Positions 48,082 to 60,894 of a stretch of 64,000 bases of DNA are shown piece after piece. The DNA comes from Sisyra terminalis (Eukaryota > Arthropoda > Insecta > Neuroptera > Sisyridae). The notes beneath the pieces were generated by a model. It was not told where the DNA came from. It saw only the letters and a program-made list of their open reading frames with translations, and searched no databases. Location of the stretch: contig OY292280.1 in the NCBI GenBank assembly GCA_958496175.1, forward strand, positions 992,001 to 1,056,000, read 5' to 3'. The position numbers and the translations under genes were made by a program. How positions within the stretch are numbered: the stretch's first letter is position 1; each line of letters starts with the position of its first letter.

Positions 48082-51000
48082 ATGTTGCCGTCCAAAGGGT
48101 ATTTTTCCACGGAGAAATGTTTCTTTTTCAATCGTGGAATGTGCGACCGACCTTATTGCCATTTTCGGCATAGTCGGAAAGGTACATAACTTTTAGTGTT
48201 TTCCTATTTAAATTTATGTTTAATATTGGTTTTAGTTGCACCAGGAGAGTCTGATTCTGAGGTTGTTATAAATGCAGCAAGGCTAGTCGCCGACAATTGT
48301 GGAGGCTTATTGGACGCCGTTAAGCTTGCAGAAGATGTTATGAACAATTTTAAGGAAGATTTTGCTCCGAAAGATGTCGGTGATACTCCAACTTATCATC
48401 CGACGCCCCTGTCCCAGCTAAATACTTTTAATGAACCGAGTTCATCGCAAAAAGTGAACCGACACATCCCTATTCAGTACTTGCCGACTTGTCCTCCCAA
48501 ACGATTGTCTGTACGGGATTCAAACACAATTTTACCATTGAAAAAGTATACTTGGGGTAATTATGATCCTGTGAAAGCAGTTAGTGAAACTGCAAGTGAA
48601 GAAAAAGAAGTTAAAACCGGTAGTTTTTATTCTTCTGTTACGAAATCGCCCGGGTCAGATACTGATAGTAACAAAGACAAATATACTTCGGTGACATACA
48701 ATCCTACAAAGACTGAATCTGAATATATTCCTGTAGATGCGCTCAAGTCTAACAACGTTTCTACGTATGTTCCCTCATCATTAAGCGCGAATAATTCAAA
48801 TAGCGATAAATATGTACCGAGTCATTCTGGTGATGATGTAAACTCATATGCTGTACCTGAAATAAAAACAGATTTACCCACCTATCATCCGAATCCAGTT
48901 GATGCGACCAGTAAAAACATTCTGGAGTACACCCCAACGACCAAAAATTCCAGCGACTCGGCATTATTATTAGAATACAGCCCGTCAGTAAAACTTCCAG
49001 AAGCCAGCGAATTGAAAGACGAAAAATCAAAAAGCCAAAATGAAAATGACGACAAAAGTGGTCATTCCTCGTCGAAGTCACCATCGTCTGCCAAACCGGA
49101 CAAACATGACAAATCATCGCACAAATCGTCGCGCCATAGAAGTCGCCACGACTCCAAGTCTCGGTCGAAACATCACAAAAGCTCGAAATCAGACTCGAAG
49201 TCTCGAAGACATTCGAGTGACAAACACGAACGTAAAGACAAAAACGGCAAATCCGAGCACAAAAGTCGCAAACGCCACCATTCCGATAGTCGCGCCGAGA
49301 AAAGCCATCGTGATGATGACAAACATCGTTCGAAACACAAAAGCAAACATCGCAAGATTGACTCACCTGATAAAACCACTAAAGTCGACAAAACAGAAAC
49401 TAAAAAAGATGAAGCAATTACCAATAGTTTCGAAGGTTTACAAATTAATTCAAATGCTATAACTTTCTAAACATTTAAGTCATTTTGTAGGAATCACTGA
49501 CTTAGATTTTTCAATTGACTGGTCCGAAGATGACGACGATATTGAGGAGCAATGCCGACGACTCTTTGAAGAAGACCAATCAACACGACAATCAAAAAAA
49601 CTGGAACCTTCAGAACCTTCAAATAATGTAACTTTTTATTTAAATAATATAAGTCTAAAGTTTAGCTCCTAAATTTACGGTTAAAGAAAAACTATCAAAA
49701 GAAGAAAAGAAGATACCCTGCACCTTAATTTTTACCTCATAATATCAATTGTTGAATTCAACAGATTTACGTAGTTAGAATTAATTAAAATTTATGAAGA
49801 AATCACGACGAATGTAAGATTTTATGAGTAGGATAATTGTAGGGTTTATTTTACGATTTATTAACATATATATTTCATAAATTTATCCTGAATCCAAATT
49901 TGCATTTTCGATAAATGATACGAGAGCTTAGGACAATGGAAGTATGAAATAAATCCAGTGCTGGTAAAGATGCAGGTATCTTTTAATTTTTGAAACTATT
50001 GGTATTTGAACATCGTTGGAATTACATTTTTCTCGAATGCTTGAAAATACGTGCAGCACAGTAAAATATTATCATTTGCATTAGAATTTTTAATTATTAT
50101 CCATAAAAGATCTTCATGTCCTGAACGTTGTGGGTTTTAAATTTCGTTGGAATCACAATCGTTCACAAAAGGAGCACATATGAACGGAACATATTGTTAA
50201 AAAAAATTTAACGAAATTCTTCATGAATAACTTTATTTCGACGAAATTGTGAGTACCTAAGGAATCGGCTGTACATTCATTTGAGTAGCACCTGAAAAAC
50301 AGTTCGTAATATTCTGTGATATTAGAATTAATTTTAAATTAGCTTTTATTTCATTGAAATTTCGTGATTAAGGACGAAATATGCGATTAGAAAATATTTA
50401 AGTACTTACTAGCATCATTTTCACTATTTTACACAGTCGAATCATTATTAAACGTATAAGAACTATTATTTTTCTTATTTAATAATGCTTTTAAATTTTT
50501 TTCTTTTTACAAAATTAAGACTCCTGATGAAAGCATTAAGAATGAAGCAGATTGTGAGGAAACCAGCAAAAAACGAATTGCTCACAATGCCAATGCTTCG
50601 CCAATTCTCAAACGCCTCCCCCGTCCAGAACGATATCGTGATCCCCAAATTCGAGTACGTAAAAAATCAAATTTGATCAGTTCTCGTTTTAAATAAGTTT
50701 TTTTTCAGGCGTTAATGCAGCTATCTCTAATCAATAGTCAAAAATCGGATGATACTAAGTCAACTTCAAAATCTATCGGTATCGCCCCTCCAAAAACTAC
50801 CGCGGGTATACTTGTATATCTTCTTTCAGTTGTTTGTATTGTATGATTGTTTTGTTTTTTAAGGTAAAATACGTATTGCTCATGTTCCAAATGTGGAAAA
50901 ACTAATAAGTGCTAAAAATACGGTTTTGACTGCAACCCAAAATTCAACCCCTGTACAGAAAACGATAGCTCAAACGTCTACTAAGGGGAAATTGCGAGTG

Positions 51001-54000
51001 GCTCATGTTCCTAATGATCAAGTAATTAATGCTCTTCTGTAAATAAAATCAGGGTAAAACATATTTTTTTTTTTAGGAAAAACTACAACGACCTTTGGTC
51101 CTTAATTGCGAAAGATCGAAATTTGCAATTCACATACGATTGGCGTTGTATTATAAATTAATTGATACGTGTCTGACGATGTATGCTGATCCTAATGAAG
51201 CATACAAAAGGGTACAATTGTTTCGTAAATAATTATCAAATTGTTTGCATAAAATTGATTTTTAGGCGCAAGAAGAAGAGTTGAGAGTCTATACGAAGTG
51301 TACTTCAATTGCAGTCTATCGAAAATCGATGTGTTTGACCAATCATCGATTGCAGACCGAAGCCAATAAGCAAGCCGATGAAGGTACAAATATTTACCTA
51401 AAGTACCAAAAATTTAATATTTTTATTCAGAATATATCTTAAAATTTGAGGTGAAATGTTGGGCCATTAAGAAAGCATTGGTTATAAACAACATTAGCAC
51501 TCTATATTACATCTCTATGATCCAGGTTGCTGTCTTCACGTCAAAGCTTTCATTTTCGAAAACCAAGTCAAAACTTTATTTTTTGGATGAACTATGTTTA
51601 AGAATCTAGATAGATGATCCCTGATAATATAAATGTTTTAAACTTTCATACCTCCTGAACCACAGAGATATAGTATAGGGGACTTATGTTTAACTATTTT
51701 TAACCTCGAAATGAATTCGGAGATCCTATCTCTCTCCAACTGTCATTTCACTTCAACACCGTCAAAATGGCTGTAGTCACTATGCGCATGATCAACTTAG
51801 ACAGAGATAGAATTTATACGGTATCTTTCAACTGTCAAGTAGGATATTTTAACGTTGATTACATTTAGTTAGCTTCGTTAATAAATTATTCGTTCGTGGT
51901 ATTAGAAACCAACAAGTCGGTTAATGGAATAGTGGGATAACAACATTCCTTTTTGCCAATTAGCTAGTTATTAAATCTCATATTTTTTTCTAAAACTGTT
52001 ATATAATTTAATAAAAAAACGAAGGTTTTAAAGATATATATAATAATTGATTTTGTATTCATTTATATTCATATAACAATATTGTAAGGATTATAGCCAT
52101 CAAGTATGCTGTAAATTAGCTCAGTGTAATCGAGGTTGTAGAATTTTACCAAACTATCAGGTGTTTTCATTTGATTTTTATTGGTTGTAAAAACTAAAAT
52201 TAATATAGAAAAATAAGGACAACTTGGATTGTAATTAAACGCCATTAAGGACGGGGGGCATCACTCGATGTTAATGGAGGATATGTAGCGGTCAGGGAAT
52301 TTCAGAAAGTCAGGGAAATAGAATTTGAACGTTTTCCTGGAAAAAATCAAGGAATTCGAACCTTCAGTTAAAATAAGTTGTGGACTTATTAAAAATTGTT
52401 TTTTCGCGATAACTTAAATACATAAATATATCACGGAGTTCACGATTTAAACGTACTCATCAGGAAGAACCAAAAAAAAGTGTCAAAAGTCGTCTCGAAA
52501 TTAAATGTTTCGCATAAAAAAAAGAAGGGAAATACCAGAGAATTAGACTTTTGGGAAAAACTGGAGATTTTGCATTGGAACCATTTTGTTTTCATTCACA
52601 GTCTTATCTAATCTTAAAAATTGTCTACCATATACTATCATAACAAATAACCTCCCCCTCCCCCTTAATTTTTGCTCATCCATCATCGTGACTTGTGTCG
52701 AAAATGGAGGGGGGATCACATCAAATGTGATTTGATTGGTCGATTATTTTCAACGTTAATGGAGGGGGAACTACACCAAATATGATTTGATTCATTATTT
52801 TCAACGCTAATATAAACAGTGCATTCCTTTCTGTGCATTTTTTCGTTATCTAATCGAATTGAAAAGTTTTAGTAATTTCATAACAATTTAAAGAATTTAC
52901 ATCTGCGTCAAATTCATGAACAAGTATCTGGTATCATGGTTTTAAAAGGCACAGAAACATTTCAGAACTGGTTAAGGCTAGTCGATTATTGTTAATATTA
53001 ATTTCTTTTAATTTTTAATTAAAGTTAACAATAATGTTTTTCGTTGCAGGAAGTTCTCAGCCGAGGTATGTATTGTATATAGTTACTTGTATTGTATGTA
53101 GTTTCTTTATTCGTCTGAATTTTGGAATATTTCAAGTGCAAGTTTGGACAGCCAATTCAACGTAGATTTATACGAACATATCAAAAAATATGTTCTTCCC
53201 GAGGAGGAATTGATTTTGAATGGATTTCCTCGTCCAGATCCGTTGTCCTCAGTTCCTGGTGCTGCTATCATTTACAATACTGAAAGCGAAGATTCACCCA
53301 AAGATCCGCATGAACGGGTTTGTTGTCGTTGCCATAAAGTGAGTATTTCATTGGATTATTTGACAAAACAGAACATTTCATATATTTTTTTTTATTGTTA
53401 TTTACCGTTCCCTTAAAACTGCTAAGGTCTTTAGCGACTCTAGAGTTAATAACCGAGAAATAGCAAAATTTGCTCGATACGAGGATCAAACCCAAAACTT
53501 ATCAGTTTTGGAGCGATCACCTGAACTATAGCCAATTTAATCTTTTATTTGAAAACCAGAACTTTCCGTAAAATATTCACAGCTCAACACTAACAAAACT
53601 GACAAATCGCTAAAATTAGCAATTGAATGCAATCAAAATGACAGTTGAAACTAATGACATGATTGATCAAATTTGAGACAATAATTATTATATTTGTATT
53701 CCCTTACTTATGGATGTGTTAATAACTTTATATTCTTTGTCTTTGCCGCAACATATACATTTGCTTATTATGTATTTTGATAGTAAAACAAATTGTGTTT
53801 ATAATTGTTTCGTATTTTAGTTTTCACAAACCACTTATGACTGATGTGCCAGTTTAGGCACTACTGGAAGAGGCTACGGTGGTAGATTGAAAACATTTTT
53901 TTAATTGTACCATTTTTTCACTATTTTTTCGTATAACTTGTATATTGTTGTATTAAAGGGTGGCAAAATTTATTTTACTCGGGGCGCTAAAATCCCTAGA

Positions 54001-56468
54001 ACCGGTCCTGTATGTTAAACAATCGTCTTAAAAATAAGATTGAAGAATATCCCGAATGTTTCATTATGTTTATTGAGCGTATTGTGAAAAGAAAGCTAAT
54101 GTGTACAGCGATGCGTTGGTGGACAATGGGTTGCCTATACATGAACAAAAGTGCTATAACCTGTCATAACTTTTCTCTTATGATTTTAATGTAATTTTTT
54201 TGTTTCTATTATCCTTTTATACATCCCCATCTTTGTTAATTCCTTAAAATTTATTTAAATCCCGAAAAAAATAATAACTGATCTATAAAAAACAGTAGAA
54301 CTAGTTATATTTATATTAATGGTAATACAAAGCTTTTGTAAATTGAAAATGTATATAATAAAACCTAGGTAAAAGGATTAATATTTGGTGATCCTGATTA
54401 TCCTGGAGAATTGTAATCCTGTTGAAATTTGGACCATTTTTTTTTGGTATTGAAAAATATTTATAAATAATCCAGAAATTTGTACAGAAGCGAAATCACA
54501 CCCATAGCTACAACTGCCATACCTTTTATCGTTGGTTTGAATTTGAAGCCCATATGCGATTATGTCGATGCCATGGTTTGTCTTATAGAAAATTTTAACC
54601 ATCATTAGCTTATAATTAAATTTCCTTCAACAATAAAAAAATTAACAAATTATTTGATACTCTATTAACCTTTTTGTCATCCAATTGAATGAATGAAATT
54701 TTCGCAATATTAATTCAAATAACTATCAGACTGGAAAATTGGGTGTTAAACAGGGGAGCCGGATTTGGAGCAATTAAAATTTTGCACTGACTCCAACTCC
54801 TACGCACCTCATGTTGAAAGCAGTAGAGTGAATATTTAAAAATTCACGACATGCGCATTTCGATTTATATTGGTGATGTTCTGTTTTGTCCGGTCACGGT
54901 TTAATTAAACTTGTTTATATTTTCTTTCTTAGGTAATTCGAATCAACAAGCAAGGATTCCCGATTGGGGACACGGAATGTGTATACCATCCCAGCCGTAA
55001 ATATAGATTTAGAGGTATAAAAAAATTCTGAAAAAGCCCCAAACGAGTAATTTATAAATTACCTAAGATACTTTAGAAGACCACTTTTGGTATTATAGGT
55101 GAAGCTAAATACGGTTGTTGTGGGATCAGTGATGATTCAGTTGGAGGATGCCAAACTGCCGCCACCCATGTTTACAATTCCAACTTAAAAGATTTGCGTG
55201 GTTTTGTACAAACGATGGACAGAAATGAAAATGATTCTTCCTCGTCGAAGTTTGGTATCTTTTCTTTGGATTGCGAAATGTCATATACAACCGATGGACT
55301 GGAGTTGACCCGCGTTACTGTTATCAATACTAAACTGGAAACAGTATATGATACTCTAGTTAAACCATTTCATCCTATCCTGGATTATAATACTCGGTAA
55401 AATTGATAGTGTCATACAAAAATCTTCGATTTTTACTATTGTTGAAGTCAATTTTAAATTGTAGCTTTTCCGGAATCACGGCCGAGAAATTGGAAAATGT
55501 TCAAACATCGTTGCTGAATGTTCAAGCAACTTTATTACATCTATTTAACAGTGAAACAATATTGGTTGGACACAGCTTAGAGTCGGATTTGAAAGCTTTA
55601 AAGTTGATTCACAACAAAGTTATCGACACCAGTGTATTGTATCCACATCGCCTGGGTCCCCCATTCAAAAGAGCTTTGAAAACATTAGCAAGCGAATTTC
55701 TAAGTAAAATCATACAAAACGAAGGTATTATATTCTACATTTGGTGTACCAATTTTTCTTTTAACTTCTATATTCTAAAGTTTTCATAATAATACAAAAC
55801 CTACTGGTGGACGAGTGGTCAAGGTGACCACTCCGAAACTTGTAGGCACAAATTTTCAATATCTCAATTTAAGATTTTTGTTTATAGATTGATAAAATAT
55901 TCAGAGGACTAGGATTGAAAATAATTGGTTAAAACTTTATTTATTACATGCGACGTTTCGGCTCCTTTATTGAACCTTCCTCAGGCGTTCGTAAAAAAAT
56001 CGTTTTAACTTTGTTACGAACGCCTGAGGAAGGCTCAATAAAGGAGCCGAAACAGCGCATGTAATAAAGTTTTAACCGATTATTTATGATCATAGTCCTC
56101 TGAATATTTTATCAATCTATTATCATTAAGGATCTGAAATTTTACAATAATTTTTGTTTATCTAATCCTAGACCAATTAGGAGAAAAAGTTCCCCGATCG
56201 CTGTTATAGGATAAAATATTTTCTTGTGTTTTCAATGGTTATTTAGAACTGGATTAGATATAATAAATGTTGGTTTTTGATCCTTTTGTTTCTTAAAAAT
56301 AATAGGAAGGGGGGGGGGCAATAAATACTTATTTTTTATTTTAAAAATTTCGGCAATAAAATTTTTAATGTATTTTTTGCAGTTTCTGGCCATGACAGTA
56401 CGGAGGATGCCAAAACGTGTATGGAACTAATTCTTTTGAAATATCGAATGGATCCTAAACATCATTAA
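48082..56468 (+). CDS. Rexo1: RNA exonuclease 1 homolog (REXO1 / Elongin A-binding protein 1)
   Basis: Fourteen exons: 48082-48181, 48236-49435, 49491-49627, 50520-50654, 50709-50805, 50864-51021, 51077-51211, 51266-51383, 53050-53065, 53137-53338, 54933-55014, 55099-55396, 55465-55724, 56383-56468. All phases agree; 1007 residues. The N-terminus (MLPSKGYF) leads into a CCCH finger ending YCHFRH, as in REXO1. Then come repeated Y-x-P motifs and a Lys/Ser/Arg/His-rich segment (about residues 305-425), the Elongin A-binding region with repeated RIAHVPN-type motifs, a Cys-rich CCRCHK..CVYH..CC module, and a DEDDh exonuclease (FSLDCEMSYT; LVGHSLESDLKALKLIH; SGHDSTEDA). It is predicted to be a nuclear 3'-5' RNA exonuclease. 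Intron 10 contains a 1.1-kb repeat and intron 13 a 237-bp palindrome. Confidence 0.95.
51384..53049. other. REXO1 intron 8, no gene seen
   Basis: A 1.67-kb intron of AT-rich sequence. GATCACATCAAATGTGATTTG and AACTACACCAAATATGATTTG (near 52715 and 52770) are a small direct duplication. No ORF is convincing. Confidence 0.5.
53645..54730. repeat. ~1.1-kb repeat in REXO1 intron 10, inverted copy of 32325-33415
   Basis: Reverse-complement match to the other copy. Here the short conserved frame is on the plus strand (54012-54194) and CCCTAGAACCGGTCCTG lies just before it. At its left edge the word GCTAAAATTAGCAATTGAATG matches termini seen near 61355, 63025 and 63950. The element lies wholly inside the intron and does not touch the splice sites. 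Confidence 0.7.
55884..56120. repeat. Near-perfect 237-bp palindrome in REXO1 intron 13 with a CTGAGGA..GAAAC core in each arm
   Basis: The arms at 55884-55994 and 56014-56120 are almost completely complementary around a ~19-nt A/T loop. Each contains CTGAGGA-A-GGCTC..GAGCC-GAAAC (plus-strand core 56024-56052; minus-strand 55984-55956; one stem base differs in the left arm). It looks like a head-to-head dimer of one short element. An RNA hairpin of this size would form in the pre-mRNA. Confidence 0.85.
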
Positions 56469-58443
56469 CTCACAATGTTACGATGCCTTAACTCCGGTTA
56501 AATACGTATAATTAAAAAAAAGAAGGTTTTTCGTAAAGATAAAAAGAATGCTGCTTAAAGCGAAGTTATAAATCCAATTACAAATAGTCAATTTTTATGG
56601 ATTTTTGGATAAGTTATACGAACTGGCGAAGTTACTTGTATAATTTTGGATATTACCGGATTTTTTTTCTCGTAGACCAGAGATCATCAAACTTACTGAA
56701 GAATACCGAAATTCAATACTAAATAGAAAAATAATGAACTATAAATGTAAAACTTTTCTTTAATTTCTAACCAAATATCACATGCGTTTCCATGGTTTCT
56801 CCAAGTAAATAACCATTGCTATGGGTATAAATTTAAAATTAAGAAAAAGTTTTTCTTTTTTGATTAAACAATGAAAAACATCTAAATACATTCAACTGGT
56901 CAAAATGAATTTGTATGTTACCGTTAATGTATGCACTAACAATTTAAAGTATAATATACTTTAACTTCTTTGCTATATTTTTAGCTTTTTTGGTGCTACA
57001 ACCAGACTATCATTGTTATAAACATACAGGAAAAGGGGAGTAAAAGACGTAACTAATACGTAATACATAGATATGAGAGTATATGGAGTTAGTATGTGTA
57101 TTTTTCATATAAAATTTATAGATCTTAAAAATAAGTGGAAAATAAAATTCACATCTAGTTTGGTAATCTCTGCTTTAATTTTTTTATTGTTTTTATAAAC
57201 TCTGAAAATATTGATTTTCAAAGAAACTACTCAAATAAAGAAAGTATTAAAACAGTGTATATAAGCTGGAACCCTTATCATTTGAAAATATATAATTAAG
57301 AATTGTTGCTTTAATAATTTAATGATAAGGGTTGACAGTCTTACGATTTAACTAAATTTTGAATAGTTTAGTATTTTTTTATTCTTGTACAATATATTCC
57401 ATTAAGTATGATCAGCCTGCCTTAAAAAAATGTTGTATGACTTATTTTATTTATACTCAATGCAATTACAATTTAATAAACTTTTTGTAAATGATTTGTT
57501 TTTTATTTTCTGTTTACAATAGATTTTATTTCCCGCGTAGTTGAACTTTTCATTCCAGTATCGTCCGTCCCTGACAAGGTTCTTTAAATCGCTCTTTTAA
57601 TAATTCTGTCTCCCAATAGGATTTAAAATCAAAGGCAGACTACGACTTTTCCTACGAAAATATGACCTTATATGAAAGTTTCGGTCGAACACTACTTCTA
57701 TTTTCACTCATGAATAGAAAGACTATATTCTTAAGATAGCTATAGCAAATAAAGAAAATTATCTGTTAAACAAATACATCACATTATCAGGTGAAAATAC
57801 ATACGTTTCCTCTATCCTTTGGATAAAATTTGATCTGAAAGATTTATGTCACTAATCTAAATGCGAAAATACCCACTTTTAGTGGGTATTCTATCTTTGA
57901 TGAAAATGCTTTCTAAATATTTAAATTAAACCATGTTTTTTTAATAATATACTTTTCAAATTGATATGAAGAGATGTTTCTCCCTTTTGCTATTATTAAC
58001 AATTTAATCCATTACCTTGAGGACACCCAAATGTAGGTAATTTATTTTAGCGGCTCAATAATGGATTTATTGAATCGTTCTTCATAATATTCTTTATTGA
58101 ATTAATTATAACTATTAATATATATTATTTATTCATTTTATCAATAAACAAATTAGAAATTTAATCGTTTTGACACATAATATTAAGTATCTATAGCCAA
58201 TTAAATAATTTAAAAACTGTGCCTAACTCTATTTTAAGAACGTCCAGAATGTGCTGCCACCTACTGCATTCAACAAGTGACCAAGCGCCATTTATAAAAG
58301 TAAGTCGTTGTCAAAAAGAGGTGTGTAATTTAGGACTTCTCAATTAAATTAAATTTAATTTTAATTAATAATAATCTTTTAGTTAACAGCACAAAACATC
58401 GTTCATTCCTTTTCTTTTGATTTTAAAGACAAACGCTTGTAAA
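56469..58443. other. REXO1 3' region and intergenic DNA
   Basis: AT-rich, no further coding exon seen. AATAAA occurs at 57141-57146 and 57475-57480, either of which could end the REXO1 transcript. The sequence from about 58230 to 58443, GC-richer with TGTGCTGCCACCTACTG, probably holds the promoter and 5' UTR of the synaptophysin-like gene. Confidence 0.45.
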
Positions 58444-60017
58444 ATGGCACTCGATATGAGAATATTTAAAGAGCCGCTCGGAATGATTAAAATTATAGAA
58501 TTGGTAAGTGAAATTATTGAACAATTAGAAATTATTATTAATATAATTGTTTTCTAGGTGATTGCCATTTTGGCGTTTGTTACTACGGCCGCCTATAAGA
58601 ATGAACTGAAGTTTGATTGTGGAACCAATTCGTATTTGTTGACATTTGATTATCCTTTCAATTTGCAATACAGCCAATTAATGTGCAGCAAACACGTCAA
58701 GGTATTATAGGAAAAACGAATCCTATGGAAATTGAAGCAATTCAATCATAATGTTCATCTGTATAACGTGGACAAAAGTTTTAACATACCCGTAACCTAT
58801 TATATTAGTTTTATATTCCTGGTAACTTGGATAAAGTAGCTATGATCGTTAAGGTCCTAGAATATTAATTTGGAGCGACAACTCATAGTTCTAGTTGACT
58901 TAATTGTTTTGGAACTGCTTCTTTATATCGATTGATATCTATTTAATATTTTCAGCATCAAATAAATAACACTAGCGTTAAAACTAAAATATTTTTTCTT
59001 CGTTGATTTTTATCTAGATGGCGCGTCGGTCGCAACTATACCACGTGACCAATTTTGACGCTAGAAATCAGCTTCAGCGTTATTGTGAAATCGCACCTTA
59101 ATTTTATTTTCTAGCTGATTCAATTTTTGTACAAAACTGACATTTTTCAATTATTTTTACAGATTATTGGTAACTTCTCTTCCGATGCGCGCTTTTACGT
59201 CGCTGCCGGAGTAATGACAATGACATACAGCCTTTTTATGATCTTAATTCACGCGTACTTTGATGAAAACTACAAAGCCAATCCAGTTTACGCTTTTTTT
59301 GTACGTAAACATGTAACATCTTTATTAAATAACTATTACAGTGTCGATAAATCATTGCTGTCAATTGGTCGACGGTAATTTCTTCAATAAATTTTGCATT
59401 TCTCTAAAAAGTAAGGGATGAAAAATAATGAGGATCAATTGTCAGAGTACCAATTGTCGGGAATGTAATCATTATAATAAATTATATTCTCGTTTTTTGA
59501 AGTTATACTTTTTTGGTGACGTTATGAAAAAATTGTCAAACTAAATTTTAATAAAATGTGGCGCTACGAAACACACAACAATACAAAAAGAATATAAATT
59601 ATTATAAACTAATTATGGAAAAGAACCATAAAAATATTAACTTAGTAATCATTTCATTTTTCTTGTTTTAGGATTTCGGATTCACTTTGCTCTTCTCGAT
59701 TTTGTGGCTTTCTAGCACTGCTGCATGGTCCAATGGCGTTAGTGGGCTGAAGAACACCACCGATCCGAAATTAATGTTAGAGATGCTTAAAATTAATTGT
59801 TGTGATATTAAAATAGGATCCTTTTTCATTCTGCATATGTCCATTGTAAGTGAATAGATGATATATTTGTCTACTGACCTCAAAATATATATTTTTTAAA
59901 TTTTAGTTGATTGGTTTCCTCAACTTCTTTGTATGGGGTGTCAACATGTGGTTTGTTTACAAGGAAACCACCTGGTTTTACCAAATAACGCATCGCGGAG
60001 GCAACCCAACCTCTTAA
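58444..60017 (+). CDS. Syp: Synaptophysin-family (physin) MARVEL membrane protein, short form
   Basis: Five exons (58444-58503, 58558-58701, 59163-59300, 59672-59845, 59907-60017), each joining in phase 0, encode 208 residues. The N-terminus (FKEPLGMIKIIEL) and four hydrophobic segments have the MARVEL layout: helix 1 at about 15-33, a luminal loop with conserved cysteines (FDCG..MCSK) and IIGNFSSDARFYV, helix 2, DFGFTLLFSILWLSSTAAWSNG as helix 3, a Cys-Cys loop, and helix 4 (GFLNFFVWGVNMWFVYKET). Physins are small-vesicle proteins; synaptophysin is on synaptic vesicles, SYPL1 is ubiquitous. The tail after helix 4 is very short, with none of the Tyr/Gly repeats of vertebrate synaptophysin. 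AATAAA lies at 60343. Confidence 0.88.
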
Positions 60018-60342
60018 ATGTTTTTCGCTGGAAAAACTTTCTAACCCTTTGGCCTAGTCTAGAAAAAGGAAGTCAGAGGAAATCACAAAAATTAAAAGGC
60101 TTATTTCTCTAATAAGAAAAATCTCATTTATATATTCTTTTCAAAAATTTTGATACTAAAATATATATTTTGTTCAAATATTTTAGTGTTAAATACTAAT
60201 TTATAAGATAAAAATTTTGATACTAATAATATATTTTGTACAAATGTTTCAGTATTAAGCACTAACTTATAAGCCGTCCTTTTGTACTAATTATAAGTTA
60301 ACGTAGAATATAGTAAAGCGCATTGTTATTGACTTTTATATA

Positions 60343-60348
60343 AATAAA
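60343..60348 (+). terminator. Poly(A) signal candidate, synaptophysin-like gene
   Basis: AATAAA about 325 bp after the stop codon, in AT-rich sequence without ORFs. Confidence 0.4.
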
Positions 60349-60349
60349 T

Positions 60350-60894
60350 TTTAGTTTGTAATAATTGAATGTGTTTTATTCATAATTATTAATTACTAAC
60401 AATTCACAATTGGTATCATTTAATTTAATAACCATTGATAAAATTTTTTGAATACTTGCCCTAGAATTTCTTATCTTTATTTTATTTTATATTTTCTTAA
60501 ATATACGACCATTTATCAGAAACATAAACTGTCATCATTGGCAATAAATTAACAAGAATTTTTCGTTGATATATAGTCAACTAGCATTACTAGAATATTT
60601 TAGTTATTTTTTTCCGCAAAACATTATTTCAATGCTATTTATTAGTAAGTGAAATCCAGATACAAATAGTCGGAACAAACATTTTAAGTTTACAGATTTA
60701 TCCCCGATAACTCCCGGATCCCGGTTTCACCTATTTTAAGTTGAATAGCTTAACAAATTTCACCTGATAAATAAACTATGTTTCCTAGTTCATTAAATCG
60801 CTACCCAGTTAGAATCCCGCATTCTAAAATATAGGGAATAATATAGTTTTTGGCTTTTCAAAACCTGTCCCAACTGACTAATGACTAAAATTAG
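60350..60894. other. AT-rich intergenic DNA, nothing identified
   Basis: No gene, RNA or bounded repeat seen. Confidence 0.4.

Noticed and set aside
48761..49366. 201-codon minus-strand ORF opposite REXO1 exon 2
   Set aside because: It is the antisense shadow of the Ser/Lys/His-rich REXO1 coding sequence; its His/Cys/Phe richness is explained by that.
49040..49462. 140-codon plus-strand ORF in another frame of REXO1 exon 2
   Set aside because: Alternative frame of a low-complexity region; the main frame is supported by splice phases and downstream domains.
50485..50676. 63-codon ORF over REXO1 exon 4
   Set aside because: It is out of frame with the gene. The exon read in phase 0 gives the expected KKRIAHN-type sequence and keeps all later phases.
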